NCBI RefSeq assembly: GCF_000688395.1
Contig: NZ_JIAG01000002.1
Coordinates: forward strand, 1 to 64,000
DNA: 64,000 nucleotides
Direction of reading: 5' to 3'
Origin: Haematomicrobium sanguinis DSM 21259
Lineage (GTDB): Bacteria > Actinomycetota > Actinomycetes > Actinomycetales > Micrococcaceae
A program made the translations under genes and the position numbers. Position 1 is the stretch's first letter. Each line of letters starts with the position of its first letter. Below are positions 26,817 through 36,301 of this stretch, piece after piece. Below the pieces are notes generated by a model that saw only the letters and a program-made list of their open reading frames with translations, was not told the origin of the DNA and searched no databases.

Positions 26817-26872
26817 ACTGAACTGTGCCACCTGAACTGTGCCGCTCCAATAGTGCCGCCTCAACTATGTAG
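26817..26872. repeat. Degenerate 14-bp tandem repeat after pepA
   Basis: Four consecutive 14-bp units: ACTGAACTGTGCCA, CCTGAACTGTGCCG, CTCCAATAGTGCCG and CCTCAACTATGTAG. The last unit runs into the left arm of the adjacent hairpin. Confidence 0.55.
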
Positions 26873-26920
26873 CGCGAAGTGCCCATGTTTTCGTAAACAT
26901 GGGCACTTCGCGCTACATAG
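26865..26920. terminator. Very long hairpin after pepA
   Basis: A 26-bp perfect stem (26865-26890 with 26895-26920) around TCGT. Its outer 13 bases, CTATGTAGCGCGA, are the same as those of the hairpin at 50087-50146. It lacks a clear T-tract. Confidence 0.7.
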
Positions 26921-27128
26921 ATGCGGGAACGGGCGTGAGCATGGCCACATCCGAGCCGCGCGCGGAGTAATTGAGTGGAGCTTGGGCGTTCACTAGTTAT
27001 AAGGTGAAAACCGGAGCGTGCTTTGCGCACATCAGAGTGCTCACGCCGCCCCACACTATTTGTTCGAGACGCCTTGCTGGTCTTTCACGTTGACGGGGCG
27101 TCGATCTGATCCGCGAGGGAGCGCTACA

Positions 27129-28514
27129 GTGGCCGATTCGGCAGCTTCGCAAGAGTTCGATGTATTGATTCTCGGAGGCGGTAGCGGTGGTTACGCTGCT
27201 GCACTGCGTGCCGTGCAGGCCGGCCTGAGCGTCGGCCTGATTGAAAAGGATAAGCTCGGCGGCACCTGTCTGCACCGCGGCTGCATCCCCACCAAGGCGT
27301 ACTTGCACTCGGCAGAAGTGGTGCACGAGATCCAGGACGCCGCAAAGTTCGGCGTCAAAGCCACCCTTGACGGCGTGGACATGCCTGCCGTCAAGGCGTA
27401 CAAGGACGGCATCGTTTCCGGTAAATTCAAGGGCCTCCAAGGTCTTTTGAAGGCACGCGGCGTGACCGTCATCGACGGCCACGGCAAGCTCGTGGGCCAA
27501 GACACCATCGAAGTGGACGGCACCAAGTACAAGGGCAAGAACATTGTGCTGGCAACCGGTTCCTACTCGCGCACGCTCCCCGGTCTGGAAATCGGCGGCA
27601 AGGTCATCACCTCAGAAGAGGCTCTCAATATGGAGACCCTCCCGAAGAGCGCGATCATTCTGGGCGGCGGCGTCATCGGCGTGGAGTTCGCATCCGTCTG
27701 GTCCAACTTCGGTGTCGATGTGACCATCATCGAGGGTCTGCCCTCCCTGGTTCCCAATGAAGACCCGGCCGTCATTAAGGCGCTGGAGCGGGCCTTTAAG
27801 AAGCGCGGCATCAAGTTCAACACCGGAACCTTCTTTGAGTCCGTGGAACAAAACGAAAATGGCGTAACCGTCAAGCTCGCCGATGGCAAGACCTTCGAAG
27901 CCGACTTGCTACTGGTAGCCGTGGGCCGCGGCCCCGTGACCGACGGCTTGGGCTACGAGGACCAGGGCATCACCTTGGACCGCGGCTTTGTCATCACCAA
28001 CGATCGTCTGCACACCGGCGTGGGCAACATTTACGCGGTCGGTGACATTGTTCCTGGTGTGCAGTTGGCGCACCGCGGCTACCAGCAGGGCATTTTCGTC
28101 GCCGAAGAAATCCTGGGCCTGAACCCGGTGGTCGTGGAAGACATCAACGTCCCGAAGGTCACCTACACCTCCCCGGAAATCGCTTCGGTGGGCTACAACG
28201 AACCAAAGGCCGCCGAAAAGTTTGGCGCCGACAACATCGAAACCTTCGAGTACAACCTCGCTGGAAACGGCAAGAGCTCGATCCTGGGCACCGGCGGGTT
28301 CGTCAAGGTCATTCGCGAGAAGGACGGACCCGTGGTCGGTATTCACATGATCGGCGATCGCATGAGCGAACAAATCGGCGAGGCACAACTCGTTGTCAAC
28401 TGGGAAGCGTACCCGGAGGATGTTGCTCCGCTCCTGCACGCGCACCCCACTCAGAACGAGGCCATGGGCGAAGCATTCATGATGCTCGCCGGGAAGCCCC
28501 TCCACGCCATGTAA
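27129..28514 (+). CDS. lpd: Dihydrolipoyl dehydrogenase (E3)
   Basis: A 461-residue FAD flavoenzyme that reoxidises dihydrolipoyl groups with NAD+. It has the FAD site LILGGGSGGYAAALRAVQAG, the redox disulfide GGTCLHRGCIPTK (Cys47, Cys52), the NAD motif ILGGGVIGVEFASVW, and C-terminal HAHPTQNEAMGEA carrying the catalytic His-Glu. The GTG at 27129 follows GAGGGAG and begins the conserved domain; the longer open reading is not family-like. The E2 gene lies 117 bp downstream, with a hairpin between them. Confidence 0.95.
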   Translation: MADSAASQEFDVLILGGGSGGYAAALRAVQAGLSVGLIEKDKLGGTCLHRGCIPTKAYLHSAEVVHEIQDAAKFGVKATLDGVDMPAVKAYKDGIVSGKFKGLQGLLKARGVTVIDGHGKLVGQDTIEVDGTKYKGKNIVLATGSYSRTLPGLEIGGKVITSEEALNMETLPKSAIILGGGVIGVEFASVWSNFGVDVTIIEGLPSLVPNEDPAVIKALERAFKKRGIKFNTGTFFESVEQNENGVTVKLADGKTFEADLLLVAVGRGPVTDGLGYEDQGITLDRGFVITNDRLHTGVGNIYAVGDIVPGVQLAHRGYQQGIFVAEEILGLNPVVVEDINVPKVTYTSPEIASVGYNEPKAAEKFGADNIETFEYNLAGNGKSSILGTGGFVKVIREKDGPVVGIHMIGDRMSEQIGEAQLVVNWEAYPEDVAPLLHAHPTQNEAMGEAFMMLAGKPLHAM

Positions 28515-28520
28515 GTGTCT

Positions 28521-28550
28521 GGGTGCGTGCGCCACACGGTGCACGCACCC
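28521..28550. terminator. Terminator between lpd and sucB
   Basis: A 10-bp GC-rich stem (28521-28530 with 28541-28550), GGGTGCGTGC and its complement, 7 bp after the lpd stop. The T-tract is weak, so read-through into sucB is possible. Confidence 0.6.
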
Positions 28551-28631
28551 GGTTCACTTTCTTGCCGCACCGCTCGACAATAGAATTCACAACAACTTAA
28601 AGATTTTTCACGAAGGAGAAACGGGGACATC

Positions 28632-30524
28632 ATGTCGGAAACCGTTAATTTGCCCGCCCTAGGCGAGAGCGTGACCGAGGGCACCGTGACTCGCTGGCTC
28701 AAGCAAGTGGGTGACCAGGTCGAGGTTGACGAGCCGCTGCTCGAAGTCTCGACCGACAAGGTTGACACCGAAATCCCCTCTCCCGTGAGCGGTGTTTTGG
28801 AAGAAATCTTGGTTCAAGAAGACGAAACTGCCGACGTGGGAGCCCCGCTCGCACGCATTGGCGACGGATCAGGATCGTCCGATTCCGGCTCCGCCGATGC
28901 CGACAATTCGGATGCCGCCGATGACTCGGCGTCTGGCGAGAGCACCGAAGAGAGCGCTCCTGCCGAGGAGCCCGCTCCTGCCGAAGAACCGGCACAGGCT
29001 GAGCAGCAAGAGTCGAGCGATTCGAGCGAACCTGCACAAGGCAATGCTGGCGGCAACACCACCGAAGTGACCCTCCCGGCGCTTGGCGAATCCGTCACCG
29101 AAGGCACCGTCACCCGCTGGCTCAAGGAAGTCGGCGACGACGTCGAGGTTGACGAACCGCTCCTGGAAGTGTCCACCGATAAGGTCGACACCGAAATCCC
29201 GTCTCCGGTGGCCGGAAAGCTTGTCGAAATCAAGGTGGGCGAAGACGAGACGGCCGAGGTTGGTGCCGTGCTCGCCCTGGTAGGCGACGGCAGCGGCTCT
29301 AGCGCGTCTGCACCGGCCGGCAACGACCAAGACTCGTCTCAGGACGAGTCCGCAAAGGAAGTTCCTTCCACGGAGGCTCCGGCCCCGGATGAGAAGGAAT
29401 CCGAGCAGGCCGCTCCCCCGGCACCCGCTCCAGCACCGGAGGCCGAGAAGCCTGCCGCAAAGGAAGAGCCTGCTGCTCGGGAAGAATCAGAGCCGAAAGC
29501 CCAGACCCAAGAATCCGCGCAACCGAAGTCCGCATCGGCGGATGCGGGTTCGAACGCGACCGATTTCGGTTACGTGACCCCGATTGTGCGCAAGCTCGCT
29601 TCGCAAAAGGGCGTGGATCTGAACTCCCTCACCGGTACCGGAGTTGGCGGACGCATCCGCAAGCAAGATGTGCTCGATGCCGCGGACAAGGCACAGTCGG
29701 CCCAGTCGGCGTCGGCTCCTGCCGCACCGGCTTCTTCGGCACCGGCGAACACCGGGTCTGGATCTTCCGCGCCCGCTGCGGCCCCCAAGGTTGTGCCCTC
29801 CAAGCTTCGCGGAACGGTGGAGAAGGCTCCGCGCATCCGCCAAGTTATTGCCCGTCGCATGAAGGAGTCCTTGGCCGAGTCCGCGCAGCTGACCCAGGTG
29901 CAGGAAGTCGACATGACTCGCGTGGCAAACCTGCGCAAGGCGGCCAAGGGTAGCTTTGAGCAGCAAAACGGTGCGAAGCTCACCTTCTTGCCTTTCATTG
30001 CGAAAGCTGTGACCGAGGCGCTGAAGGCACACCCGAAGCTCAACGCGTCCTTTGACGAAGAGGCGAAAGAGATCACTTACCACGATGCCGAGCACCTGGC
30101 CATCGCGGTAGACACCGAAAAGGGCCTGCTGGTTCCGGTCATCAATGATGCCGGGATGCTCAACCTGGCCGGACTGGCGCAGAAGATCGCCGACGTCGCC
30201 TCCCGTACCCGCAACAACCAGTTGGGGCCGGATGAGTTGACCGGCGGCACCTTCACCATCACCAACATCGGTAGCGTGGGCGCGCTCTTCGACACCCCGA
30301 TCATCAACCAGCCCCAAGTCGCGATCTTGGGCACCGGCGCGATCGTGAAGCGCCCGGTTGTGGTCACGGTCGATGGCGAAGACACCATTGCGATCCGCCA
30401 GATGATGTACCTCTCGCTCACCTACGATCACCGACTGGTGGACGGCGCGGATGCCGGTCGTTTCTTGCAGACCGTCAAGCAGCGCCTCGAGCAGGGAGCT
30501 TTCGACGCGGACCTCGGCCTCTAG
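28632..30524 (+). CDS. sucB: Dihydrolipoamide acyltransferase E2 with two lipoyl domains
   Basis: A 630-residue E2 core of a 2-oxoacid dehydrogenase complex. Order: lipoyl domain 1 (lipoyl Lys43 in [12 protein letters not shown]), acidic/Ala linker, lipoyl domain 2 (Lys184, nearly identical motif), long Pro/Ala/Glu linker, E1/E3-binding domain (about 313-355; [23 protein letters not shown]), and catalytic domain with DHRLVDG (His600, Asp604). The actinobacterial family is usually annotated SucB but also serves the pyruvate complex; substrate is not decided here. lpd is upstream and lipB/lipA downstream. Candidate -10 TAGAAT at 28581. An AAGGAG at about 28613 lies rather far from the ATG. Confidence 0.93.
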   Translation: MSETVNLPALGESVTEGTVTRWLKQVGDQVEVDEPLLEVSTDKVDTEIPSPVSGVLEEILVQEDETADVGAPLARIGDGSGSSDSGSADADNSDAADDSASGESTEESAPAEEPAPAEEPAQAEQQESSDSSEPAQGNAGGNTTEVTLPALGESVTEGTVTRWLKEVGDDVEVDEPLLEVSTDKVDTEIPSPVAGKLVEIKVGEDETAEVGAVLALVGDGSGSSASAPAGNDQDSSQDESAKEVPSTEAPAPDEKESEQAAPPAPAPAPEAEKPAAKEEPAAREESEPKAQTQESAQPKSASADAGSNATDFGYVTPIVRKLASQKGVDLNSLTGTGVGGRIRKQDVLDAADKAQSAQSASAPAAPASSAPANTGSGSSAPAAAPKVVPSKLRGTVEKAPRIRQVIARRMKESLAESAQLTQVQEVDMTRVANLRKAAKGSFEQQNGAKLTFLPFIAKAVTEALKAHPKLNASFDEEAKEITYHDAEHLAIAVDTEKGLLVPVINDAGMLNLAGLAQKIADVASRTRNNQLGPDELTGGTFTITNIGSVGALFDTPIINQPQVAILGTGAIVKRPVVVTVDGEDTIAIRQMMYLSLTYDHRLVDGADAGRFLQTVKQRLEQGAFDADLGL

Positions 30525-30549
30525 AGCCGCGGAACGCTTAGACTCCTAA

Positions 30550-30588
30550 AAAATGGAGCGGACTCGCAGGTCGGGTTCGCTCCATTTT
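30550..30588 (+). terminator. Terminator after sucB
   Basis: Stem AAAATGGAGCG (30550-30560) with CGCTCCATTTT (30578-30588), then AGTTTCTT. It lies 26 bp past the sucB stop. Confidence 0.8.
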
Positions 30589-30626
30589 AGTTTCTTGGGC
30601 GCCGGGCATCGCACTAGAGTGGAACT

Positions 30627-30980
30627 ATGCAAACCGTTGTAGGAATCCTCGTCTTTATTCATATTCTCTGCGCCGCCGTGATTGTGGGCTATTGGATCGC
30701 CAACATTAAGAAGCCCACCGTGGTGCCCGGTCAGTTTCACGCCTCGCTCGGCGCGATTGTGGCCGGCCTCGCGATCGTCGGTATCACCGAAATGGCAGAT
30801 CTCGGTGAGGTCAACAACGCGAAGATCGCGGTAAAGCTGATTGTCGGCATCGCAGTAGCCGTGGCCGCATTCCTCGGCCAGCGTTCGGTCAAGAAGACGG
30901 GTTCCGTCTCTGCGGCTCTCGCGAATAGTGTCGGCATTTTGGCGATTCTCAATATCGCCGTTGCGACCATTTGGCGTTAA
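30627..30980 (+). CDS. Small four-helix membrane protein
   Basis: A 117-residue protein with about four hydrophobic segments: 5-25, 38-56, 68-84 and 97-115. I recognise the type as a conserved actinobacterial membrane protein of unknown function; no catalytic motif is visible. The ribosome site (GAGTGGA) is weak. It lies between the sucB terminator and osmC, both on the same strand. Confidence 0.75.
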   Translation: MQTVVGILVFIHILCAAVIVGYWIANIKKPTVVPGQFHASLGAIVAGLAIVGITEMADLGEVNNAKIAVKLIVGIAVAVAAFLGQRSVKKTGSVSAALANSVGILAILNIAVATIWR

Positions 30981-31033
30981 AGTCTCGTCTCACGCTCCCC
31001 GCGTGCGGACTCAACACTAGTTAGGGAGAAGAA

Positions 31034-31462
31034 ATGGCAACTGTACGTAAAGCACACACCCAGTGGAACGGCGGATTGGCCGACGGCAACGGCGAAGTCA
31101 GCCTCGACAGTTCCGGTGTTGGCACTTTTGACGTGACCTGGAAGGCTCGCAGCGAATCTGCCGAAGGTAAAACCAGCCCCGAAGAGCTGATCGCCGCGGC
31201 GCACTCGGCCTGTTTCTCGATGGCGCTCAGCCATGCTCTTGGCGAGGCCGGAAAGACGCCGGAATCCATCGAAACCACCGCCGAGGTCGACTTCACCCCC
31301 GGCACCGGAATCACCACCTCCGCATTGACGACGAAAGTCCGCGTCCCGGATCTCAGCGATGAGGAGTTCCAGCGCATCGCCGAGGAAGCGAAAAAGGGCT
31401 GCCCGGTTTCGCAGGCGCTCGCCGGTATCAACATCACCCTGGATGCGACTCTGGAGAACTAG
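31034..31462 (+). CDS. osmC: OsmC family peroxiredoxin
   Basis: A 142-residue thiol peroxidase that reduces organic hydroperoxides. The two conserved cysteines are Cys60 (AAHSACFSMAL) and Cys123 (KKGCPVSQAL), with the OsmC-type TSPEELIAAAHSACF block. Length is typical. AGGGAGAAG lies just before the ATG at 31034. In many bacteria Ohr/OsmC enzymes are recycled by lipoylated proteins and dihydrolipoyl dehydrogenase, so its position beside E2/E3 genes may be functional; that link is inference. Confidence 0.93.
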   Translation: MATVRKAHTQWNGGLADGNGEVSLDSSGVGTFDVTWKARSESAEGKTSPEELIAAAHSACFSMALSHALGEAGKTPESIETTAEVDFTPGTGITTSALTTKVRVPDLSDEEFQRIAEEAKKGCPVSQALAGINITLDATLEN

Positions 31463-31502
31463 CGCGGGCTAGCTCACGGTTCTCACCTCGGGATCCGTCA
31501 CG

Positions 31503-31555
31503 GTTGGACTCATCTGCACGAAATTCCACGCGAATTAGTTGCAGATGAGTCCAAC
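31503..31555. terminator. Long hairpin between osmC and the kinase gene
   Basis: A 16-bp perfect outer stem, GTTGGACTCATCTGCA (31503-31518) with its complement (31540-31555), plus an inner AATTC/GAATT pair. It sits between convergent genes. Confidence 0.75.
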
Positions 31556-31574
31556 GGCGTTTAACGCTCTCGCT

Positions 31575-33518
31575 TCATTCGGCGCCGGACACCGATTCGA
31601 TGCGCCATTGCCCGCCCGCGGCGCTCAGAGTCACGGTGACGCTTTGGCTCGAGGCCGCCTTGGCAACCGTCCGCCCCGCACCGACAACCTGATACGGCGA
31701 CGCCTTAAGGACCGTCGCTATGACCGCACGGTTTGCGCTCTGCTCGATCACTCGCGCCTCGGCGATGGAGAGTTCGAGTCCCTGATAGCGCAGGCCAGCG
31801 GTGGCAAGTTGCTCAATCGTGGCGCGGTCTTGATCCATGGCGGTGGAACCCATCACATTGATCGCGTCCAGGGCCGGTACGCTTCGCGCCGCCAAAGCGT
31901 CCTGGCGTTTCGCCACCAGGTCCCTGAGCACGGCAACCGGGTCGGGATCACTCCCCGGGCCGCCAACTGTAGGCCCGGAGCCGGGGTCACCCGAGGACTT
32001 GGGCTGCGGTGCCGCCGTGGTAGTCGGCGTAGGCTCGGCCGAGGCGAGGGTTGTGGTGGCCGCCGTCGCGGCCGAACTGGGCGCACCCATGACGCTACCC
32101 ACTTTGGCCGCAATGGCGGGTCCAAGGACCAACCCCAAAATCGCGAGCACGGCGAGACTGAGCCCGGCGGCGGTGAATTTCATCCACCGTTGCCCGCTCG
32201 CCGGTTGTGCCTGCGCCTGGGCAATGCGCCGTTCCAGAGAGCCGCGCGTGCTTCCAGTTCCGGAATGCGCATCCGGCGAGTGCAACAGCTCCATGTCTGT
32301 GGCACGGGGATCCGCACGGTGCGCACGGACGGACGGTTTTGCGGTACCGGCCGTTGCCATCAGCCCCACTCGCGAATGCACCGAACGCACCGCGGACCGA
32401 AACGATGTGCCCAGCCGAGTACGCAGACACGAAAGCATCCCCTGCCGTTCCTCTCGAATAGGTTCGGCCCGCCGGGTGAGCAGGAGCGGCAGGTCGGAGG
32501 CGTGCGCGCTCAGCGTCACGTCCACCGGCATCGGTTGATGGGATCGGTACAGTTCTTGGGCAAAGTCCCGCGCGCTCGGGCGCAGCGCGGGATCTTCCGC
32601 TAGTGCCGCCTCCACCATTGACACCAAATCTGGATTGACCTCCGGAAGCATAACGGTGAGCGGCGTCCGCCCCGATTCGGGACCTGGCACCTCACCTGTG
32701 AGCATGAACCAGACGAGAGCCCCCAGCGAGTACACGTCGGAAGTCGAAGTTCCCACCTGTGCGCCCGATGCCATGAACGGGTCAGCGAAGCCGGGTGTGC
32801 CCCACACAGTCTTTCCGGCTTGAGCAAAAACGTGGGCGAAGCCGAAATCGGAGAGAAGCGGGCGCCCCTCGGCGTCAAAGAGGACGTTAGACGGGGAAAT
32901 ATCGCGGTGAGACACTCCCGCCTGGTGCAAAAAGTCCACTGCCCGCGCCACACCGACGGCAACCGTCACTGCTTGGCCCACCGGTAAGGGGCCGGTCGCC
33001 GAGATCATCTGCAACAGTGAACCGCCGGCCCCGTACTCCATTACATATCCTCGGCCGTGCGAGGTCTCGGCCGTGCCGAGATACTTCACTAGGTTCTCGT
33101 GGCGGAATCGGGAAAGAATATACTCTTCCTGAGCTCGCGCGGAGACCACTTCCGCCGGGGCCAAGTTCGGCGCACCACCCTCGAGTTCGGACAGATTTCG
33201 ATCCCGATCACCCTGGGTCTCCTGTGCACGCCGCTCACGCCGGGTCAGTGGAGCCGGCACAACGCCTGACCCGGGTTCGGTTCCGGCCAGGTGCTTGGTC
33301 AAAGGCTCGTTGTGCGGTTCCCCGGACAAGGGTTCGTCACCCCCGCGCGGAATCTTGAGCGCTACGAGGCTCTCGGACCCTAACGGTTCAAAAAGCGCGT
33401 CCTCACGGCGAGCCAACCACACCACCGCGCTCGCGCCCTGGCCGATCTTCCGCTGAACCACAAAACCGGTGAGCTGTGGCACCCTGGCGGGCAACGCCGT
33501 CGTACTCTGCACATCCAT
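31575..33518 (-). CDS. Transmembrane Ser/Thr protein kinase, PknB-like, with unusual insert
   Basis: A 647-residue Hanks-type kinase. It has the Gly-loop GQGASAVV (about 26-33), Lys55 in VALKIP, HRDISPSN with Asp206, and DFG with Asp224. A ~65-residue charged insert (about 60-125) separates Lys55 from helix C. The catalytic loop has Ser where Lys is normal (HRDISPSN rather than HRDLKPEN). A juxtamembrane linker leads to one transmembrane helix (about 449-470), a Thr/Ser/Pro stalk, and a ~120-residue outer domain (DPDPVAVLRDLVAKRQDAL...). There are no PASTA repeats. Convergent with osmC; divergent from lipB. Confidence 0.88.
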   Translation of the reverse strand: MDVQSTTALPARVPQLTGFVVQRKIGQGASAVVWLARREDALFEPLGSESLVALKIPRGGDEPLSGEPHNEPLTKHLAGTEPGSGVVPAPLTRRERRAQETQGDRDRNLSELEGGAPNLAPAEVVSARAQEEYILSRFRHENLVKYLGTAETSHGRGYVMEYGAGGSLLQMISATGPLPVGQAVTVAVGVARAVDFLHQAGVSHRDISPSNVLFDAEGRPLLSDFGFAHVFAQAGKTVWGTPGFADPFMASGAQVGTSTSDVYSLGALVWFMLTGEVPGPESGRTPLTVMLPEVNPDLVSMVEAALAEDPALRPSARDFAQELYRSHQPMPVDVTLSAHASDLPLLLTRRAEPIREERQGMLSCLRTRLGTSFRSAVRSVHSRVGLMATAGTAKPSVRAHRADPRATDMELLHSPDAHSGTGSTRGSLERRIAQAQAQPASGQRWMKFTAAGLSLAVLAILGLVLGPAIAAKVGSVMGAPSSAATAATTTLASAEPTPTTTAAPQPKSSGDPGSGPTVGGPGSDPDPVAVLRDLVAKRQDALAARSVPALDAINVMGSTAMDQDRATIEQLATAGLRYQGLELSIAEARVIEQSANRAVIATVLKASPYQVVGAGRTVAKAASSQSVTVTLSAAGGQWRIESVSGAE

Positions 33519-33557
33519 GCCTTAACAGATACGCGCATTTCACCTTTCCCGCAGAAG

Positions 33558-33566
33558 TTATCCACA
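33558..33566. promoter_or_regulatory. Single DnaA-box sequence upstream of the kinase gene
   Basis: A perfect TTATCCACA in the kinase/lipB divergent gap. One isolated box may be chance. Confidence 0.3.
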
Positions 33567-33624
33567 GGCTGTGGTGTGCGTCACGGAATGCGGAGATGCG
33601 GCGCGCGGCGAGTAGGCTTGCTTT

Positions 33625-34320
33625 ATGGCGTTTCGGTACCTTGACGTTGGTTTCGATCCGGACTTTGTTCCGTATCTGGACGGCTTAGATTTGCAAGAGC
33701 GCACCCACGCTGCGGTGGTTGCGGACCAAAAGCCCAACACGATCCTGATGTTGGAGCATGAGAGCGTATACACCGCGGGGCGTCGCACCAAGGATGAGGA
33801 TCGGCCCACCGATGGCGCGCCGGTTGTCGATATCGATCGCGGCGGCGAAATCACCTGGCACGGCCCTGGGCAACTGGTCGCGTACCCGATTGTGAAGCTG
33901 CGTAACAAGGCCGCGGTCAGCGACTTTGTGCAGGCGCTTGAGGACGCCATTATTCGAGTGCTCGCCGAATACGGCATCACCACGACCGTGATTGAGGGCC
34001 GCCCCGGTGTATGGGTACCCGGCGACGCATTGCAGGCGCCGCGCAAGATCGCCGCAATCGGGTTGCGCATCCATTTGGGCGTCGCGAAGCACGGCGTGGC
34101 CATCAACTGCAATAACTCTTTCGATGCCTTCGCCAAGATCGTGCCGTGCGGCATTTCCGATGCTGGCGTCACCAGCATTCAGGCCGAAACCGGTCAAGAC
34201 GTGAGCCCCGCCGAGCTCGCCGTGCGGCTCAAGCAAGAATTTGACCGCCTGGAGCCGCGCATCGCGGCGATGGGCGCACCAGCAGCAACGAACCCCACGT
34301 TTGAAGGAGCACATCAGTGA
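33625..34320 (+). CDS. lipB: Lipoyl(octanoyl) transferase
   Basis: A 231-residue cytosolic enzyme that moves the octanoyl group from acyl-carrier protein to lipoyl domains. It has [18 protein letters not shown], the catalytic Lys141 in RKIAAIG, and the catalytic Cys175 in PCGI. The ATG at 33625 has only a weak upstream ribosome site. The stop overlaps the lipA start (GTGA), so the two lipoylation enzymes are coupled. Substrates for this pair include the E2 encoded at 28632. Confidence 0.95.
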   Translation: MAFRYLDVGFDPDFVPYLDGLDLQERTHAAVVADQKPNTILMLEHESVYTAGRRTKDEDRPTDGAPVVDIDRGGEITWHGPGQLVAYPIVKLRNKAAVSDFVQALEDAIIRVLAEYGITTTVIEGRPGVWVPGDALQAPRKIAAIGLRIHLGVAKHGVAINCNNSFDAFAKIVPCGISDAGVTSIQAETGQDVSPAELAVRLKQEFDRLEPRIAAMGAPAATNPTFEGAHQ

Positions 34321-35324
34321 GCACCCAGCCCGAAGGCCGCCGTCTGCTACGCATCGAGGCGCGTAACGCTGAAACACCGGTGGAACGCAAACCCGACTGG
34401 ATGAAATCCAAGGTCAATATGGGCCAGGAGTTCATCGATCTGAAGAAGGTCGTGAACCGCGAGGGTCTGACCACGGTGTGCCAGGAGGCCGGTTGCCCCA
34501 ACATCTTCGAGTGCTGGGAGGACAAGGAAGCGACGTTCCTGATCGGCGGTTCGCAATGTACTCGCCGGTGCGACTTCTGCCAGATCGACACCGGCAAACC
34601 CTCCCCGCTGGACCGTCTGGAGCCGCTCAAGGTTGCCGAATCCGTGCGCACCATGGGCTTGCGCTACGCGACCGTGACCGGCGTGGCCCGCGATGACCTC
34701 GAGGACGAGGGCGTCTGGCTCTACGCCGAAACGATCCGCAAAATCCACGAATTGAACCCGGGCACGGGTGTGGAAATCCTCATCCCGGACTTCTCCGGAA
34801 ACCCGGACCTCATCAAGGCCATCACCGACGCCGAGCCCGAGGTGTTTGCGCACAACGTGGAAACCGTGCCCCGCATCTTCAAGCGCATCCGGCCCGCCTT
34901 CCGCTACGAGCGTTCGATGGATGTCATCACTCAGGGCCGCGACGCCGGCATGGTCACCAAGTCCAACCTGATTCTCGGCATGGGCGAAACCCGCGAAGAA
35001 ATCTCCGAAGCCATGCGCGACCTCTTCGACGCCGGTTGCGACCTGTTGACCATCACCCAATACTTGCGGCCCTCCGAGCGGCACCACCCGGTGGAACGGT
35101 GGGTGCGTCCCGAAGAGTTTGTCGAGTTGCGCGATGAAGCCGAGGAAATCGGTTTCCTAGGTGTCATGAGCGGGCCGCTGGTGCGCTCGAGCTACCGCGC
35201 CGGCAAGCTGTGGGCCACCGCGATGCGCAAGAAGGGGCTGGAGCTTCCCGCGGAGCTGGCGCACCTGGGTGAGGGCGGTGCGGCGCGCCAGGAGGCCGAT
35301 GCCGTGCTTGCCCGCGCGAATTAG
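34317..35324 (+). CDS. lipA: Lipoyl synthase (radical SAM)
   Basis: A 335-residue radical-SAM enzyme that inserts two sulfurs into octanoyl groups to form lipoyl. Auxiliary cluster cysteines: Cys55, Cys60 and Cys66 ([12 protein letters not shown]). SAM cluster: Cys81, Cys85 and Cys88 (CTRRCDFC). The conserved RSSYRAG motif is near the end. The GTG start overlaps the lipB stop by 3 bases. The end is 84 bp before DUF4191. Confidence 0.96.
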   Translation: MSTQPEGRRLLRIEARNAETPVERKPDWMKSKVNMGQEFIDLKKVVNREGLTTVCQEAGCPNIFECWEDKEATFLIGGSQCTRRCDFCQIDTGKPSPLDRLEPLKVAESVRTMGLRYATVTGVARDDLEDEGVWLYAETIRKIHELNPGTGVEILIPDFSGNPDLIKAITDAEPEVFAHNVETVPRIFKRIRPAFRYERSMDVITQGRDAGMVTKSNLILGMGETREEISEAMRDLFDAGCDLLTITQYLRPSERHHPVERWVRPEEFVELRDEAEEIGFLGVMSGPLVRSSYRAGKLWATAMRKKGLELPAELAHLGEGGAARQEADAVLARAN

Positions 35325-35407
35325 CCAGTAGCGAGGCAAGCGCCTCGCAGCCATGAGCCGCGGCGCGGGAACGGGGCGCTGTGAAACTCCCGTAGAATGG
35401 GAGCATC

Positions 35408-36160
35408 ATGGCTGACTCCACTGAAGAAAATACCCAAGAACGTCGCGGCCTTTTCCGCCGCAAGCCCAAGAACACCAATCCGAACAAGGAACCGGGCCGC
35501 CTAAAACAAATGGGCCAAGTGTTCCAGATGACGCGGAAGTACGATTCCACGCTCATTTGGTGGATGCTTCTCGCCTTCCTCGGCACCATCCTGGTGGGCC
35601 TCGTGATTGGGTTCCTGCTGGGCGGACTGACCTGGATCACGATGCTCCTGATCGCGATCCCGCTGGGTTTGCTGCTCGCCATGATCGTGCTCTCGCGCAA
35701 GGCCGAACGGGCCGCATTTGCCAATATTGAGGGCAAGCCCGGTGCCGCCGGTGCCGCGCTCGGTACGTTGCGCCGCGGTTGGATCGTCGAGGAACAACCG
35801 GTTGCGGTCAGCCCGCGCACCCAGGACGTCGTTTTTCGGGCGATTGGCCGCCCCGGCATTGTGCTGGTCACCGAGGGGCCGCGCGGCCGAGTCCGCCCGC
35901 TGGTGAACGCGGAAACGAAAAAGGTCAACCGTGTGGCGCCGAACGTGCCGGTGCACGTCATCGAGACAGGTCGCGGCGAAGGCCAGACCGAGTTGCGCAA
36001 CGTCACGCGCGACATGAAAAAACTCCCCAAAACGCTGACCAAGGCAGAGGTGCATGTGGTCAACAAGCGCCTCGCCTCGCTCGCCGGCGGCATGGGCATT
36101 CCCAAGGGCGTCGACCCGTTCAAAGCCCGCCCGGACCGCAAGGCGATGCGCGGACGCTAA
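35408..36160 (+). CDS. DUF4191 family membrane protein
   Basis: A 250-residue protein with a charged, basic N-terminus, two hydrophobic segments (about 49-95), and a conserved cytosolic C-terminal region (WIVEEQPVAVSPRTQDVVFRAIGRPGIVLVTEGP). It matches the actinobacterial DUF4191 family, commonly placed just after lipA and before glnA as here. Function is unknown. The ATG at 35408 has GGGAG 5 bases upstream, and TAGAAT at about 35393 could be a -10 box giving a very short leader. Confidence 0.9.
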   Translation: MADSTEENTQERRGLFRRKPKNTNPNKEPGRLKQMGQVFQMTRKYDSTLIWWMLLAFLGTILVGLVIGFLLGGLTWITMLLIAIPLGLLLAMIVLSRKAERAAFANIEGKPGAAGAALGTLRRGWIVEEQPVAVSPRTQDVVFRAIGRPGIVLVTEGPRGRVRPLVNAETKKVNRVAPNVPVHVIETGRGEGQTELRNVTRDMKKLPKTLTKAEVHVVNKRLASLAGGMGIPKGVDPFKARPDRKAMRGR

Positions 36161-36169
36161 ACGTTCCCT

Positions 36170-36245
36170 CTCGTTTCGCATCCCCGTACCGCATTTTGAG
36201 AGCCGCATACGGCTCAATTTTTGCGGTAGAGGGATGCGAAACGAG
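36170..36245. repeat. Long compound palindrome upstream of glnA
   Basis: A nested inverted repeat: outer arms CTCGTTTCGCATCCC (36170-36184) with complement 36231-36245, middle arms TACCGCA (36187-36193) with 36222-36228, and inner arms GAGCCG/CGGCTC around CATA. The whole forms one long, slightly interrupted hairpin of about 76 nt. Confidence 0.75.
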
Positions 36246-36262
36246 GTGCAAGGCGAGATGCG

Positions 36263-36301
36263 CGACGGCGAGCCAAGACGTGAAGTCTTGGCTCGCCGTC
36301 G
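36263..36301 (+). terminator. Terminator after DUF4191
   Basis: A 17-bp perfect GC-rich stem (36263-36279 with 36285-36301) around GTGAA, followed by TTCTTCTTCC. Confidence 0.85.

Larger units (their letters stand above)
26780..27128. other. Intergenic region between pepA and lpd
   Basis: There is no supported gene. The gap holds four degenerate 14-bp tandem units (26817-26872), a very long hairpin (26865-26920), and about 200 bp of leader before lpd in which I could not place a convincing promoter. Confidence 0.6.
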
